Shown: piece after piece, positions 6,274-13,546 of the stretch
How the letters are laid out: every line of letters begins with the position of its first letter
Numbering within the stretch: the first letter of the stretch is position 1
Origin: an uncultured Oscillospiraceae bacterium
Lineage (GTDB): Bacteria > Bacillota > Clostridia > Oscillospirales > Oscillospiraceae
Length of the DNA stretch: 15,287 bases
Assembly: GCA_900763995.1 (NCBI GenBank)
Contig: CAAFMK010000006.1
Coordinates: forward strand, 1-15,287
Direction of reading: 5' to 3'
Translations under genes and position numbers: made by a program
Notes under the pieces: model-generated
What the model was told of the DNA's origin: nothing
What the model saw: only the letters and a program-made list of their open reading frames with translations
Databases searched by the model: none

Positions 6274-6315
6274 CCTCAAAGGACTAGGGTAATACCGCAT
6301 ACAGTATTGCCCCAG
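6271..6315 (+). promoter_or_regulatory. Two adjacent hairpins at start of chemoreceptor leader
   Basis: AGTCCT-CAA-AGGACT (6271-6285) is a perfect inverted repeat overlapping the -10 box and start site. It adjoins a 12-bp stem with one mismatch and one wobble (6284-6295 with 6304-6315, 8-base loop). No T-run follows, so these are not terminators. I do not recognise a known riboswitch; the rest of the leader (6316-6440) shows nothing further. Confidence 0.45.
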
Positions 6316-6457
6316 ATCCCCATCCAGTGGCAGGAATGATCAGCTTGTCCGTACAGATACGTCCTTAGACACAGGCACCCGACAGCGTCTGCCCCTCAGA
6401 TGTGTGCCCAGACCAGAGCGTGTTGTGGAGAAGAGTTGTACAGGAGGAGAGCAAACA

Positions 6458-8266
6458 ATGAAAAACATGAAGGTCAAAAAGAAATTGTTCTTAAGCTTAG
6501 GACTTATGGTCTGTATGAGTATCATCATTGCCATTGGCGGTGTCTTGGGCATGAAGGAACTCCAAAATCACATTGACATTATTGTAAATAAAACATTGCC
6601 CGATACTGAGCGTATCTGGGAGATGGACCGCAATCTGCAAAGTGAAACCAATTTACTTCTGTTGGCAATGGAGAAGTCAGATCAGAACCAAACTGCGGCA
6701 TATCTTGACGAGGCAAATAAGGAGATCGAGCGCAACAAAGTGCTCTTCAATGAGCTTAAAGGGGTCTCCACTGTGGATAGCGGCATTCTGAGTGAGTTGG
6801 ACAGCTGTATCAGCCAGCAGGATCAATACCGTACCCAGTTCCACAACTATGCTCGCCAGAACACAGAAGCTGGTAATCAAAAAGCCTATGAGATAATGGA
6901 AAATGATCTGTTGCCCTTGCTGGTCAAAGAGAAGGATCTTCTGCATGAAATAATCGCAGCACAAAACAAATTGACCAGTAACCGTATTATCAGAGCGGAG
7001 AACACCTATAAATTCCTGTTGGGCTGTCTGGCAGGCCTTGTTGTCGCTGGATTTATTTGCAGTTCAGTCATCTCCAAAAAGCTGATAAGTGTCATGGTGC
7101 CTCCACTAGAGCAGATCCGCAATGCCTCTATTGCTTTGTCCAATGGTGATTTCGATGCGGAACTCTCCTATAAAAGCCGTGACGAATTTGGAGATACCTG
7201 TACCGCTCTGCGGGAGAGTCAGCAGGCGCTGAAGGCGGTTATTAAGGATGAATGTGCCATCCTGGATGAGATGGCAGCTGGCAATCTGGATGTGCATTCC
7301 CATCTGGATGTGCATTCCCATGTCCCTGAGGCCTATGTGGGTGAACTTGAACCTGTGTTGAAGTCCCTGCGTAAAATCGTCTACGATTTCAGCAATGCCA
7401 TTGCCCAGATCAATAGCGGCGCAGAACAGGTGGCAGCAGGTGCTGACCAGGTGTCCACCACCGCTCAGGCCTTGGCCCAGGGGGCCACAGAGCAGGCCAG
7501 TGCTGTGCAGGAGCTGTCCGCCACCATCAATGAGATTTCCGCCAGCTCTCAGGAAAACGCCAAGCGTGCCGCAATGGCGATGGAGCGCTCCAAAACCGCC
7601 GGAGATCATGTGAACGAGAGCGCCAAGGATATTGAGGAGATGGTGGAAGCCATGCAACAGATCACCCATTCTTCTCAGGAGATCGAAAAGATCATTGGCA
7701 CCATTGAGCAGATCGCATTCCAGACAAATATCCTGGCCCTGAACGCCGCAGTAGAGGCCGCCCGGGCAGGCAGTGCTGGCAAGGGCTTCGCTGTGGTTGC
7801 AGACGAGGTACGCAATCTGGCCAGCAAGTCTGACGAGGCCGCCAAGGCCACCAAGGAGCTTATTTCCAATTCCATTGTCTCCGTACAAAATGGCGATGCC
7901 ATTGTCCACCGTGTGTCCAGCTCCCTGGGGGAGACCATCAAGGCCACGACCACCTCTGTGGAGGAGATTTCCAATATTGCCCAGGCCATTGAGAAGGATG
8001 CAAACTCTATCGCTCAGGTGACAGAGGGCATTGAACAGATCTCCGCTGTGGTGCAGACCAACTCCGCCACAAGTGAGGAGTCGGCGGCATCCAGTGAGGA
8101 GCTGTCCTCTCAGGCTAGCCTGGTGAAGAGCGTGGTCGCCCAGTTCAAGCTGCGTTCTGATATGACTAGTCGCGGCCCTGCCACCAGCACCTATCCAGAG
8201 GAGAGCTATGGAGTGGGAGAGGCGGGCAATTACGAGACTTCCACAGACATATTCAGTAAATATTAA
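6458..8266 (+). CDS. Methyl-accepting chemotaxis protein
   Basis: This is a membrane chemoreceptor of 602 residues that signals to CheA/CheW. It has a membrane helix at about 10-31, an extracellular helical ligand-binding region at 32-184 (four-helix-bundle type), a second membrane helix at about 185-207, a HAMP domain at about 208-262, a second HAMP-like connector (about 265-310, MAAGNLDV) and a long coiled-coil signalling domain. The conserved hairpin tip is EQIAFQTNILALNAAVEAARAG (about 417-438) with GKGFAVVADEVRNLA after it. The connector contains a tandem copy of LDVHSH (277-288). There is no C-terminal CheR-tether pentapeptide. The start ATG at 6458 has AGGAGG 9-10 bases upstream. It is a single gene with its own promoter and terminator, divergent from the LytTR regulator gene. 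The ligand is unknown. Confidence 0.93.
   Translation: MKNMKVKKKLFLSLGLMVCMSIIIAIGGVLGMKELQNHIDIIVNKTLPDTERIWEMDRNLQSETNLLLLAMEKSDQNQTAAYLDEANKEIERNKVLFNELKGVSTVDSGILSELDSCISQQDQYRTQFHNYARQNTEAGNQKAYEIMENDLLPLLVKEKDLLHEIIAAQNKLTSNRIIRAENTYKFLLGCLAGLVVAGFICSSVISKKLISVMVPPLEQIRNASIALSNGDFDAELSYKSRDEFGDTCTALRESQQALKAVIKDECAILDEMAAGNLDVHSHLDVHSHVPEAYVGELEPVLKSLRKIVYDFSNAIAQINSGAEQVAAGADQVSTTAQALAQGATEQASAVQELSATINEISASSQENAKRAAMAMERSKTAGDHVNESAKDIEEMVEAMQQITHSSQEIEKIIGTIEQIAFQTNILALNAAVEAARAGSAGKGFAVVADEVRNLASKSDEAAKATKELISNSIVSVQNGDAIVHRVSSSLGETIKATTTSVEEISNIAQAIEKDANSIAQVTEGIEQISAVVQTNSATSEESAASSEELSSQASLVKSVVAQFKLRSDMTSRGPATSTYPEESYGVGEAGNYETSTDIFSKY
7286..7321 (+). repeat. 18-bp perfect tandem duplication in chemoreceptor gene
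   Basis: CTGGATGTGCATTCCCAT occurs twice in direct succession (7286-7303 and 7304-7321), adding six residues LDVHSH in the connector after the first HAMP domain. The reading frame is kept. Confidence 0.95.
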
Positions 8267-8286
8267 AGTTCATATCGACAACCGTG

Positions 8287-8325
8287 AAAGCAACCCCACT
8301 CATATTGAGCAGGGTTGCTTTTTTG
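8287..8325 (+). terminator. Chemoreceptor gene terminator
   Basis: The stem AAAGCAACCC (8287-8296) pairs with GGGTTGCTTT (8312-8321), continued by a T-run to 8324. The loop can pair further through CTCA/TGAG. It is a typical intrinsic terminator 20 bases after the stop codon. Confidence 0.9.
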
Positions 8326-8508
8326 TGCACAGCGGGGGTCTGCCATAAATAAGTTGTCCAGCTGGAGCGTTTGCAGAGGGCTAATGTCCAGGGCAACGCC
8401 GCACAATTGATGACTTAGTTTATCATGGAAAAATATGCTTTGTCCAGTTGTGTCATGGAGATCACACAGGCTTAGCGCAGACAGGCGTTTGTGTGACCAA
8501 TGTTGGAT
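8326..8508. other. Intergenic stretch before pst promoter, nothing recognised
   Basis: There is no credible gene, RNA family or strong hairpin between the chemoreceptor terminator and the Pho control region. Confidence 0.5.
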
Positions 8509-8548
8509 TTACATAGATTTAACACAAAGGAACTTTTCCATTTTACAT
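8509..8548 (+). promoter_or_regulatory. Candidate Pho box upstream of pstS
   Basis: TTACAT (8509-8514), TTAACA (8519-8524) and TTACAT (8543-8548) resemble the TT(A/T/C)A(C/T)A repeats bound by Gram-positive PhoP, which are normally spaced 11 bases apart. The first two start 10 bases apart, just upstream of the weak -35 box. A PhoP target before pstS is expected, but the repeat match is imperfect. Confidence 0.5.
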
Positions 8549-8562
8549 TGCTTTTATATACT
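8534..8562 (+). promoter_or_regulatory. pst operon promoter
   Basis: TATACT (8557-8562) is a good -10 box. The sequence 17 bases upstream, TTTTCC (8534-8539), is a poor -35 box, which fits a promoter needing an activator such as PhoP. Transcription would start near 8569. Confidence 0.55.
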
Positions 8563-8614
8563 GGGTCTTGTCAAACAAAGGAAAATCAAGACACATTAAA
8601 GGAGTATCAGAACA

Positions 8615-9475
8615 ATGAAAAAGATAATTTCTCTGGCCCTGTCTGCTGTAATGGCGCTGTCCGTGCTGACCGGCTGTGGTGGAAGTGACAATGGCAGCAC
8701 CTCACAAAATGCAGGTGCCAGCAGCAGCCAGAAGCTGAGTGGAACAGTTGCCACCAATGGCTCCACATCAATGGAAAAGGTGATCTTGACCTTGAACGAG
8801 CAGTTTAACATGAACAACCCTGAGGTCAAGGTATCTTATGACCCCACCGGATCGGGTACAGGGATTGAGGCGGTAAAAAATGGCACTGCGGACATCGGCC
8901 TCTCCTCCCGTGCACTGAAAGCCGAGGAGGAGGCTGAGGGCCTAAAGGGCACCCAGCTGGCACTGGATGGGATCGCTGTGGTAGTAAATGCGGACTCACC
9001 AGTTGCCGATTTGACCGTGGAGCAAATTGCCCAGGTGTTTACAGGGGAGATCAAAAACTGGTCTGAGCTGGGTGGTGCTGACGGGGAGATCGCCTGCATT
9101 GGCCGTGAGGGCGGCTCTGGCACCAGAGATGGATTTGAATCCATCACAGGAACCTCTGGCAGCTGTGTACTGTCCCAGGAGTTGACCTCCACCGGCGCTG
9201 TGCTGGAGGCCGTCAAAAATAACCCCCAGGCCATCGGGTACGCATCTTTGTCCACCGTAGAGGGGAAAGAGGGCATCAAGGCTATTACAGTCAATGGGGT
9301 GGCCTGTACAGAGGAAACTGTACTGGATGGCACCTATAAGATCCAGCGCCCATTCCTGCTGGTCACCAAGGAGGGGGCAGCCTTAAATCAGGCGGCACAG
9401 GCATATCTGGACTGGGTGATCTCTCCAGATGCTTCTGAGCTGATCCGCATGGCTGGCGCAGTGCCCCTGGTTTAA
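8615..9475 (+). CDS. pstS: Phosphate-binding lipoprotein of the Pst ABC transporter
   Basis: PstS binds phosphate outside the membrane and hands it to PstCA. The 286-residue protein begins with a lipoprotein signal peptide ending in the lipobox LTGC, so Cys21 is the likely lipid anchor, followed by a Ser/Gly/Asn-rich linker. Phosphate-loop motifs of the family are clear: TNGSTSMEK, TGSGTGIEAVKNG, GLSSRALK and GREGGSGTRDGF, then IGYASLSTV near the end. The start ATG is preceded by AAAGGAG. It is the first gene of the pst-pho run, behind a PhoP-like control region, and is separated from pstC by a stable hairpin that may raise its share of the transcript. Confidence 0.95.
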   Translation: MKKIISLALSAVMALSVLTGCGGSDNGSTSQNAGASSSQKLSGTVATNGSTSMEKVILTLNEQFNMNNPEVKVSYDPTGSGTGIEAVKNGTADIGLSSRALKAEEEAEGLKGTQLALDGIAVVVNADSPVADLTVEQIAQVFTGEIKNWSELGGADGEIACIGREGGSGTRDGFESITGTSGSCVLSQELTSTGAVLEAVKNNPQAIGYASLSTVEGKEGIKAITVNGVACTEETVLDGTYKIQRPFLLVTKEGAALNQAAQAYLDWVISPDASELIRMAGAVPLV

Positions 9476-9492
9476 ACCGGGTATCCCTTTGG

Positions 9493-9529
9493 CAGCAGCC
9501 TCCGCTGAATGTTTGGGCGGGGGCTGCTG
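9493..9529 (+). promoter_or_regulatory. Stable intercistronic hairpin between pstS and pstC
   Basis: CAGCAGCCTCCGC (9493-9505) pairs with GCGGGGGCTGCTG (9517-9529), one G-T wobble, around an 11-base loop. No T-run follows, so it is not a normal terminator. Such hairpins often protect the upstream message and give more binding protein than permease. Confidence 0.65.
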
Positions 9530-9538
9530 TAAGGAATG

Positions 9539-9545
9539 AAAGGAG
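9539..9545 (+). promoter_or_regulatory. Ribosome binding site deciding the pstC start
   Basis: AAAGGAG lies 8 bases before a TTG codon at 9554 and just after the ATG at 9536, so the TTG is favoured as the start although it is a rarer codon. Confidence 0.5.
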
Positions 9546-9553
9546 TTTTTCCC

Positions 9554-10489
9554 TTGGAACACGAAAGCGCCCTGATCTGGGCTGACCATATGGAGCACAG
9601 CAAAAAACCGTCCAGACTGTGCTCAGGCAGAGATACCTTGGAGTGGCTGGTAAAGCTCATCTTTCTTTTATGCGGCCTTGCAGCGGTGGGGTGTGTACTC
9701 TTTATCTGTATCTACCTGATCGTTGCAGGTCTGCCGGCGGTGATGGAAATTGGATTGACAGATCTTCTGTTTGGTACGGTATGGAATGGCAAGGGAAGTC
9801 AGTTTGGAATCCTGCCCTTTATTCTGACCTCGATCGCGGGGACAGCGGGTGCTGTACTGGTGGGTGTACCAGTGAGCCTGATGACGGCCATATTTTTGGC
9901 CAAGGTGGCACCGCCTAAGGTGGCCAGAGTGATTCGTGGTGCCGTTGATCTGCTGGCAGGGATCCCCTCTATCGTCTATGGTCTGGTGGGCATGATCGTG
10001 CTGGTACCTGCCATTCAAAAAACCTTTCAACTGGCCTCTGGAGCCACACTGCTGGCCGCCATCGTGGTGCTGGCCGTGATGATCCTCCCATCCATCATCA
10101 ATGTGGCAGAGACCGCCCTGCGTGCCGTTCCCAAGGAGTATGAGGAGGCCAGCCTGGCCCTGGGTGCCACCCATATTGAGACCATCTTTCGAGTGACTCT
10201 GCCCGCAGCCCGCTCCGGGGTGGCCACCGCTGTGGTCCTTGGTGTGGGACGGGCCATAGGTGAGGCCATGGCGATCATCATGGTCTCTGGCAATGTGCCC
10301 AATATGCCAGAGAACCTCTTTACCTCAGTGCGGTTTTTAACAACTGCCATTGCCTCAGAGATGTCCTATGCGGCTGTTGGTTCTTTGTGGCGGGACGCTT
10401 TGTATTCCGTGGGACTTGTCCTGTTCTTGTTTATTATGTTCATCAATGTGATCTTAAACCTGTGTATTAAGAGCAAAAGGGAGGGCTGA
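9554..10489 (+). CDS. pstC: Phosphate ABC transporter permease PstC
   Basis: PstC is one of two integral membrane subunits of the high-affinity phosphate importer and pairs with PstA. The 311-residue protein has a short charged cytoplasmic N-terminus, a first membrane helix at about 33-58 and roughly five more. The cytoplasmic EAA loop that docks onto the ATPase is visible as EYEEASLALGATHIETIFRV. The gene starts 78 bases after pstS and ends 3 bases before pstA. The TTG at 9554 fits the ribosome site best. The ATG at 9536 would add six residues and cannot be excluded. Confidence 0.92.
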   Translation: MEHESALIWADHMEHSKKPSRLCSGRDTLEWLVKLIFLLCGLAAVGCVLFICIYLIVAGLPAVMEIGLTDLLFGTVWNGKGSQFGILPFILTSIAGTAGAVLVGVPVSLMTAIFLAKVAPPKVARVIRGAVDLLAGIPSIVYGLVGMIVLVPAIQKTFQLASGATLLAAIVVLAVMILPSIINVAETALRAVPKEYEEASLALGATHIETIFRVTLPAARSGVATAVVLGVGRAIGEAMAIIMVSGNVPNMPENLFTSVRFLTTAIASEMSYAAVGSLWRDALYSVGLVLFLFIMFINVILNLCIKSKREG

Positions 10490-10492
10490 GAG

Positions 10493-11341
10493 ATGGGAAA
10501 GCTGTCTGCCCGACGCTGGTTTTACGACCGTGGGCTCCATGGCATGCTGTATCTGTGTGGGGCATTGGTATGTACACTGCTGGCCTTTCTGATCGGGTAT
10601 ATTTTTTACAGGGGACTGCCCCAGATCACCTGGGAGCTGTTGTCCACCCAGAGCAGTATGCTCAAGGGAACAGTGGGCATTTTACCCCATATTGCAAATA
10701 CAGTGTATATCATCCTGTTTTCCATGGCCATCGTCCTCCCACTGGGGGTAGGTGCCGCCATCTATTTGACAGAATATGCCACCAACCGCAAACTGGTGGC
10801 TGTGATCGAGTTTGCCGCAGAGACCCTGACTGGCATCCCATCCATTATTTTTGGCCTGGTGGGTATGATGGTATTTATCCAGCTGATGGGACTGAAGGCC
10901 GGCATCCTGGCAGGTGGACTGACCCTGGTGGTCATGATCCTGCCCACCATCATACGCACCACCCAGGAGTCACTGAAAACCGTGCCCCAAAGTTATCGGG
11001 AGGGTGCGCTGGGCCTTGGGGCAGGGAAGTGGCACATGATCCGCACTGTGGTGCTCCCCAACGCCATTGATGGAATCGTCACCGGCTGTATCCTGTCAGT
11101 GGGGCGCATTGTAGGGGAGTCTGCCGCACTGTTGTTTACCGCTGGTTTTGGTACTATTCTGTACGACTTTGTGGAGTCCATGACCAACTCCTCAGCCACT
11201 TTGACGGTGGCCTTGTATCTCTATGCCAATGAGCGGGGAGAGACACAGATCGCCTTTGCCATTGCCAGTATTTTGATGATTTTGACCCTCATCATCAATT
11301 TCACTGCCAGTCTGGCAGAAAAAAAGCTTAAACAGAAGTAA
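10493..11341 (+). CDS. pstA: Phosphate ABC transporter permease PstA
   Basis: PstA is the second membrane subunit of the Pst importer. The 282-residue protein has a first membrane helix at about 16-38 and five further hydrophobic segments. Its EAA loop reads SYREGALGLGAGKWHMIRTV, and the stretch LTGIPSIIFGLVGMM matches the equivalent region of PstC, as expected for these paralogous subunits. AGGGAGGG lies just before the ATG, 3 bases after pstC. A 15-base gap with AAGGAG separates it from pstB, so the genes are co-translated from one message. Confidence 0.93.
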   Translation: MGKLSARRWFYDRGLHGMLYLCGALVCTLLAFLIGYIFYRGLPQITWELLSTQSSMLKGTVGILPHIANTVYIILFSMAIVLPLGVGAAIYLTEYATNRKLVAVIEFAAETLTGIPSIIFGLVGMMVFIQLMGLKAGILAGGLTLVVMILPTIIRTTQESLKTVPQSYREGALGLGAGKWHMIRTVVLPNAIDGIVTGCILSVGRIVGESAALLFTAGFGTILYDFVESMTNSSATLTVALYLYANERGETQIAFAIASILMILTLIINFTASLAEKKLKQK

Positions 11342-11356
11342 AAGGAGTACAGACCA

Positions 11357-12115
11357 ATGGAACAGCAAATCCTGTCCGCCCGAAACCTGAATTTGTACTA
11401 TGGAGAAAATCATGCCCTGAAGGAGATCGAGATTGACCTTCCCTCCAATGAGATCACAGCACTGATTGGGCCCTCCGGGTGTGGCAAGTCCACATTCCTG
11501 CGCACCATCAACCGTATGAACGACCTCATTCCCATTGTCAGAATTTCAGGCTCCCTGACCTATCGGGGGCAGGAGATCTACAGCAGGGAACAGGATGTGA
11601 CCGATCTGCGCAAACATATTGGCATGGTGTTTCAAAAGCCCAATCCCTTCCCCATGTCCATTTATGATAATGTGGCCTATGGCCCACGCACCCACGGCAT
11701 CCGGAGCAAAGTGAAGCTGGACGAAATCGTTGAGGAGTCTCTGCAAAAGGCGGCTATTTGGGACGAGGTCAAGGATCGCCTGAAAAAGTCGGCGCTGGGA
11801 CTGTCTGGCGGACAGCAGCAGCGGCTGTGCATTGCCCGGGCCCTGGCGGTCAAGCCGGATGTACTGCTGATGGATGAGTCCACCTCAGCCCTTGACCCCA
11901 TCTCCACATCTAAGATCGAAGACCTTGTGGTAGAGCTGAAAAAAGATTATACTATTGTCATGGTGACCCACAATATGCAGCAGGCTGCGCGTGTTTCAGA
12001 TCGCACCGCGTTTTTTCTGATGGGGGAACTGGTGGAGTTCAGCCGGACAGAGGAGATGTTCTCCATGCCAAAGGACAAGCGGACAGAGGACTATATTACC
12101 GGGAGGTTTGGCTGA
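11357..12115 (+). CDS. pstB: Phosphate ABC transporter ATP-binding protein
   Basis: PstB is the ATPase that powers phosphate import on the inner face of the membrane. All nucleotide-binding motifs are intact in the 252-residue protein: Walker A GPSGCGKST (38-46), Q-loop VFQKPNPFPMS (91-101), ABC signature LSGGQQQR (149-156), Walker B VLLMDES (169-175) with catalytic Glu174, and the H-loop His205. The Q-loop phrase KPNPFPMSIYDN is typical of PstB and separates it from other ABC ATPases. AAGGAG lies upstream of the ATG. Its stop codon is next to the phoU start. Confidence 0.96.
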   Translation: MEQQILSARNLNLYYGENHALKEIEIDLPSNEITALIGPSGCGKSTFLRTINRMNDLIPIVRISGSLTYRGQEIYSREQDVTDLRKHIGMVFQKPNPFPMSIYDNVAYGPRTHGIRSKVKLDEIVEESLQKAAIWDEVKDRLKKSALGLSGGQQQRLCIARALAVKPDVLLMDESTSALDPISTSKIEDLVVELKKDYTIVMVTHNMQQAARVSDRTAFFLMGELVEFSRTEEMFSMPKDKRTEDYITGRFG

Positions 12116-12116
12116 G

Positions 12117-12758
12117 ATGCGAAATGGTTTGAATGAACAGCTGGAGCGGCTGAATGTAGAGCTCATTGAGATGGGTGCTTTGTGTGAAGAGGCCATCTCA
12201 GCCTCCACCAGGGCCTATCTGGATGGAGATTCCAAGCTGGGCAAGCGGGCCTGTGCGCTGGAGCGGGACATCGATCACCTGGAGCGGGACATCGAAAGTC
12301 GATGTATGAGACTGCTGCTGCGCCAGCAGCCTGTGGCCGGGGATCTGCGCACGGTGTCTGCGGCACTGCGTATGATCTCAGATATGGAGCGCATTGGGGA
12401 TCAGGCAGCGGATATTGCGGAGATTGCCCAGGAGATGGAACGGGCCCCCATCCAGCAGCAGGTGCCCATGGAAGATATGGCACGGGTGGCGGCTAAAATG
12501 GTCACCGATAGTGTGGAGTCCTTTGTACATGGGGATCTGGAGCTGGCCCATGCGGTCATTGTGCAAGATGACAAGATGGATGGGCTGTTTGTACAGATCC
12601 GCCAGCAGCTCACAACGCTGATCGCACAAGGTGGGAGCGGGGATCTGTGCCTGGATATGCTGATGGTGGCCAAATATTTTGAGCGCATTGGGGATCACGC
12701 CTGCAACATTGCCCAGTGTGTGGAGTATGCAATCACCGGGGAGTATGAGGACGATTAA
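12117..12758 (+). CDS. phoU: Phosphate signalling regulator PhoU
   Basis: PhoU links the state of the Pst transporter to the PhoR kinase and damps Pho signalling when phosphate is plentiful. The 213-residue soluble protein is two copies of a three-helix bundle, each with the metal-binding E-x3-D motif: MERIGDQAADI (Glu91, Asp95) and FERIGDHACNI (Glu189, Asp193). I chose the ATG at 12117, one base after the pstB stop, with GGGAGG 10 bases upstream; the TTG at 12108 is too close to that site. It sits between the transporter genes and phoPR, matching its role as the connector. Confidence 0.94.
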   Translation: MRNGLNEQLERLNVELIEMGALCEEAISASTRAYLDGDSKLGKRACALERDIDHLERDIESRCMRLLLRQQPVAGDLRTVSAALRMISDMERIGDQAADIAEIAQEMERAPIQQQVPMEDMARVAAKMVTDSVESFVHGDLELAHAVIVQDDKMDGLFVQIRQQLTTLIAQGGSGDLCLDMLMVAKYFERIGDHACNIAQCVEYAITGEYEDD

Positions 12759-12813
12759 GGGGAACTGGTCTGGCCTTTGACGATCCATGACCCCAAAAGT
12801 GGAGCGATAAGAG

Positions 12814-13479
12814 ATGATACACATTTTGGAAGATGATGCCAGTATCCGTAAACTGGTGGTGTACACCCTCACCCGACAGGGTATGGAGGCGGAGGGCTTT
12901 GAACGGCCCTCTCAGTTTTGGCGTGCAATCAGGGAACGAAAGCCGGATCTGCTGCTGCTGGATATTATGCTGCCGGAGGAGGATGGACTTCAGGTGCTCC
13001 AGCGGCTGAGAAATGACCCTGCTTATAAAAAGCTTCCAGTTTTGATGCTCACAGCAAAGGGGACAGAGTATGACAAGGTGCTGGGACTGGATCAGGGGGC
13101 AGATGACTATATTACCAAGCCCTTTGGTATGATGGAGCTGATGGCCCGTATCCGGGCCGCCCTGCGCCACACATCTCAGGAGGAGGAACATACAGTCATC
13201 CAGCTGGGGGAGCTGATGGTAGACCCGGCACAGCATATTGTCCGTGTGGCTGGGCAGGAGGTCTCCCTGACCCTGAAGGAGTTCCAGATGCTCTGTCTGC
13301 TGCTGGAGCGCCGGGGCACTGTATTTACCAGAGATCAGCTGCTCAATACCATCTGGGGCTATGAGTTTGATGGGGCCAGCCGTACCGTCGATGTACATAT
13401 CCGCACACTCCGCCAGAAGCTGGGGCTCTGTGGAACCTGCATTGAGACTGTCCGTGGTGTGGGGTACAAGATCTCCTAA
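12814..13479 (+). CDS. phoP: OmpR-family response regulator PhoP/PhoB
   Basis: This is the DNA-binding regulator of the phosphate starvation response. The 221-residue protein has a receiver domain (1-118) with Asp7/Asp8, phosphoacceptor Asp50 in LLLLDIML, Thr80 and Lys102, and a C-terminal winged helix (about 125-220; TLKEFQMLCLLLERRG, then FDGASRTVDVHIRTLRQKLG). It follows phoU after 55 bases with GGAG before the ATG, and no separate promoter or terminator is evident in the gap. Its position beside pst and phoR supports the Pho assignment; the sequence alone would only say OmpR family. It should bind the TTAACA-like repeats before pstS. Confidence 0.88.
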   Translation: MIHILEDDASIRKLVVYTLTRQGMEAEGFERPSQFWRAIRERKPDLLLLDIMLPEEDGLQVLQRLRNDPAYKKLPVLMLTAKGTEYDKVLGLDQGADDYITKPFGMMELMARIRAALRHTSQEEEHTVIQLGELMVDPAQHIVRVAGQEVSLTLKEFQMLCLLLERRGTVFTRDQLLNTIWGYEFDGASRTVDVHIRTLRQKLGLCGTCIETVRGVGYKIS

Positions 13480-13546
13480 ACTCTGCCAGGCTTGCCCAGA
13501 AAGTACCAGAGCTGATCGTCGGCCCTGAAGCTGTGAGGGATGCTAT

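Noticed and set aside
6287..6301. A stretch reading GTAATACCGCATA, like part of 16S rRNA
   Set aside because: Only about a dozen bases match, the surrounding sequence is not ribosomal, and it is explained as one arm and loop of a leader hairpin.
6280..6457. c-di-GMP riboswitch in the chemoreceptor leader
   Set aside because: Such leaders are common before chemoreceptors, but the characteristic conserved aptamer segments are not present.
7106..7909. Long open frame of 267 codons on the minus strand inside the chemoreceptor gene
   Set aside because: It is antisense to the conserved signalling domain, has low-complexity Gly/Leu/His-rich composition and no ribosome site or family.
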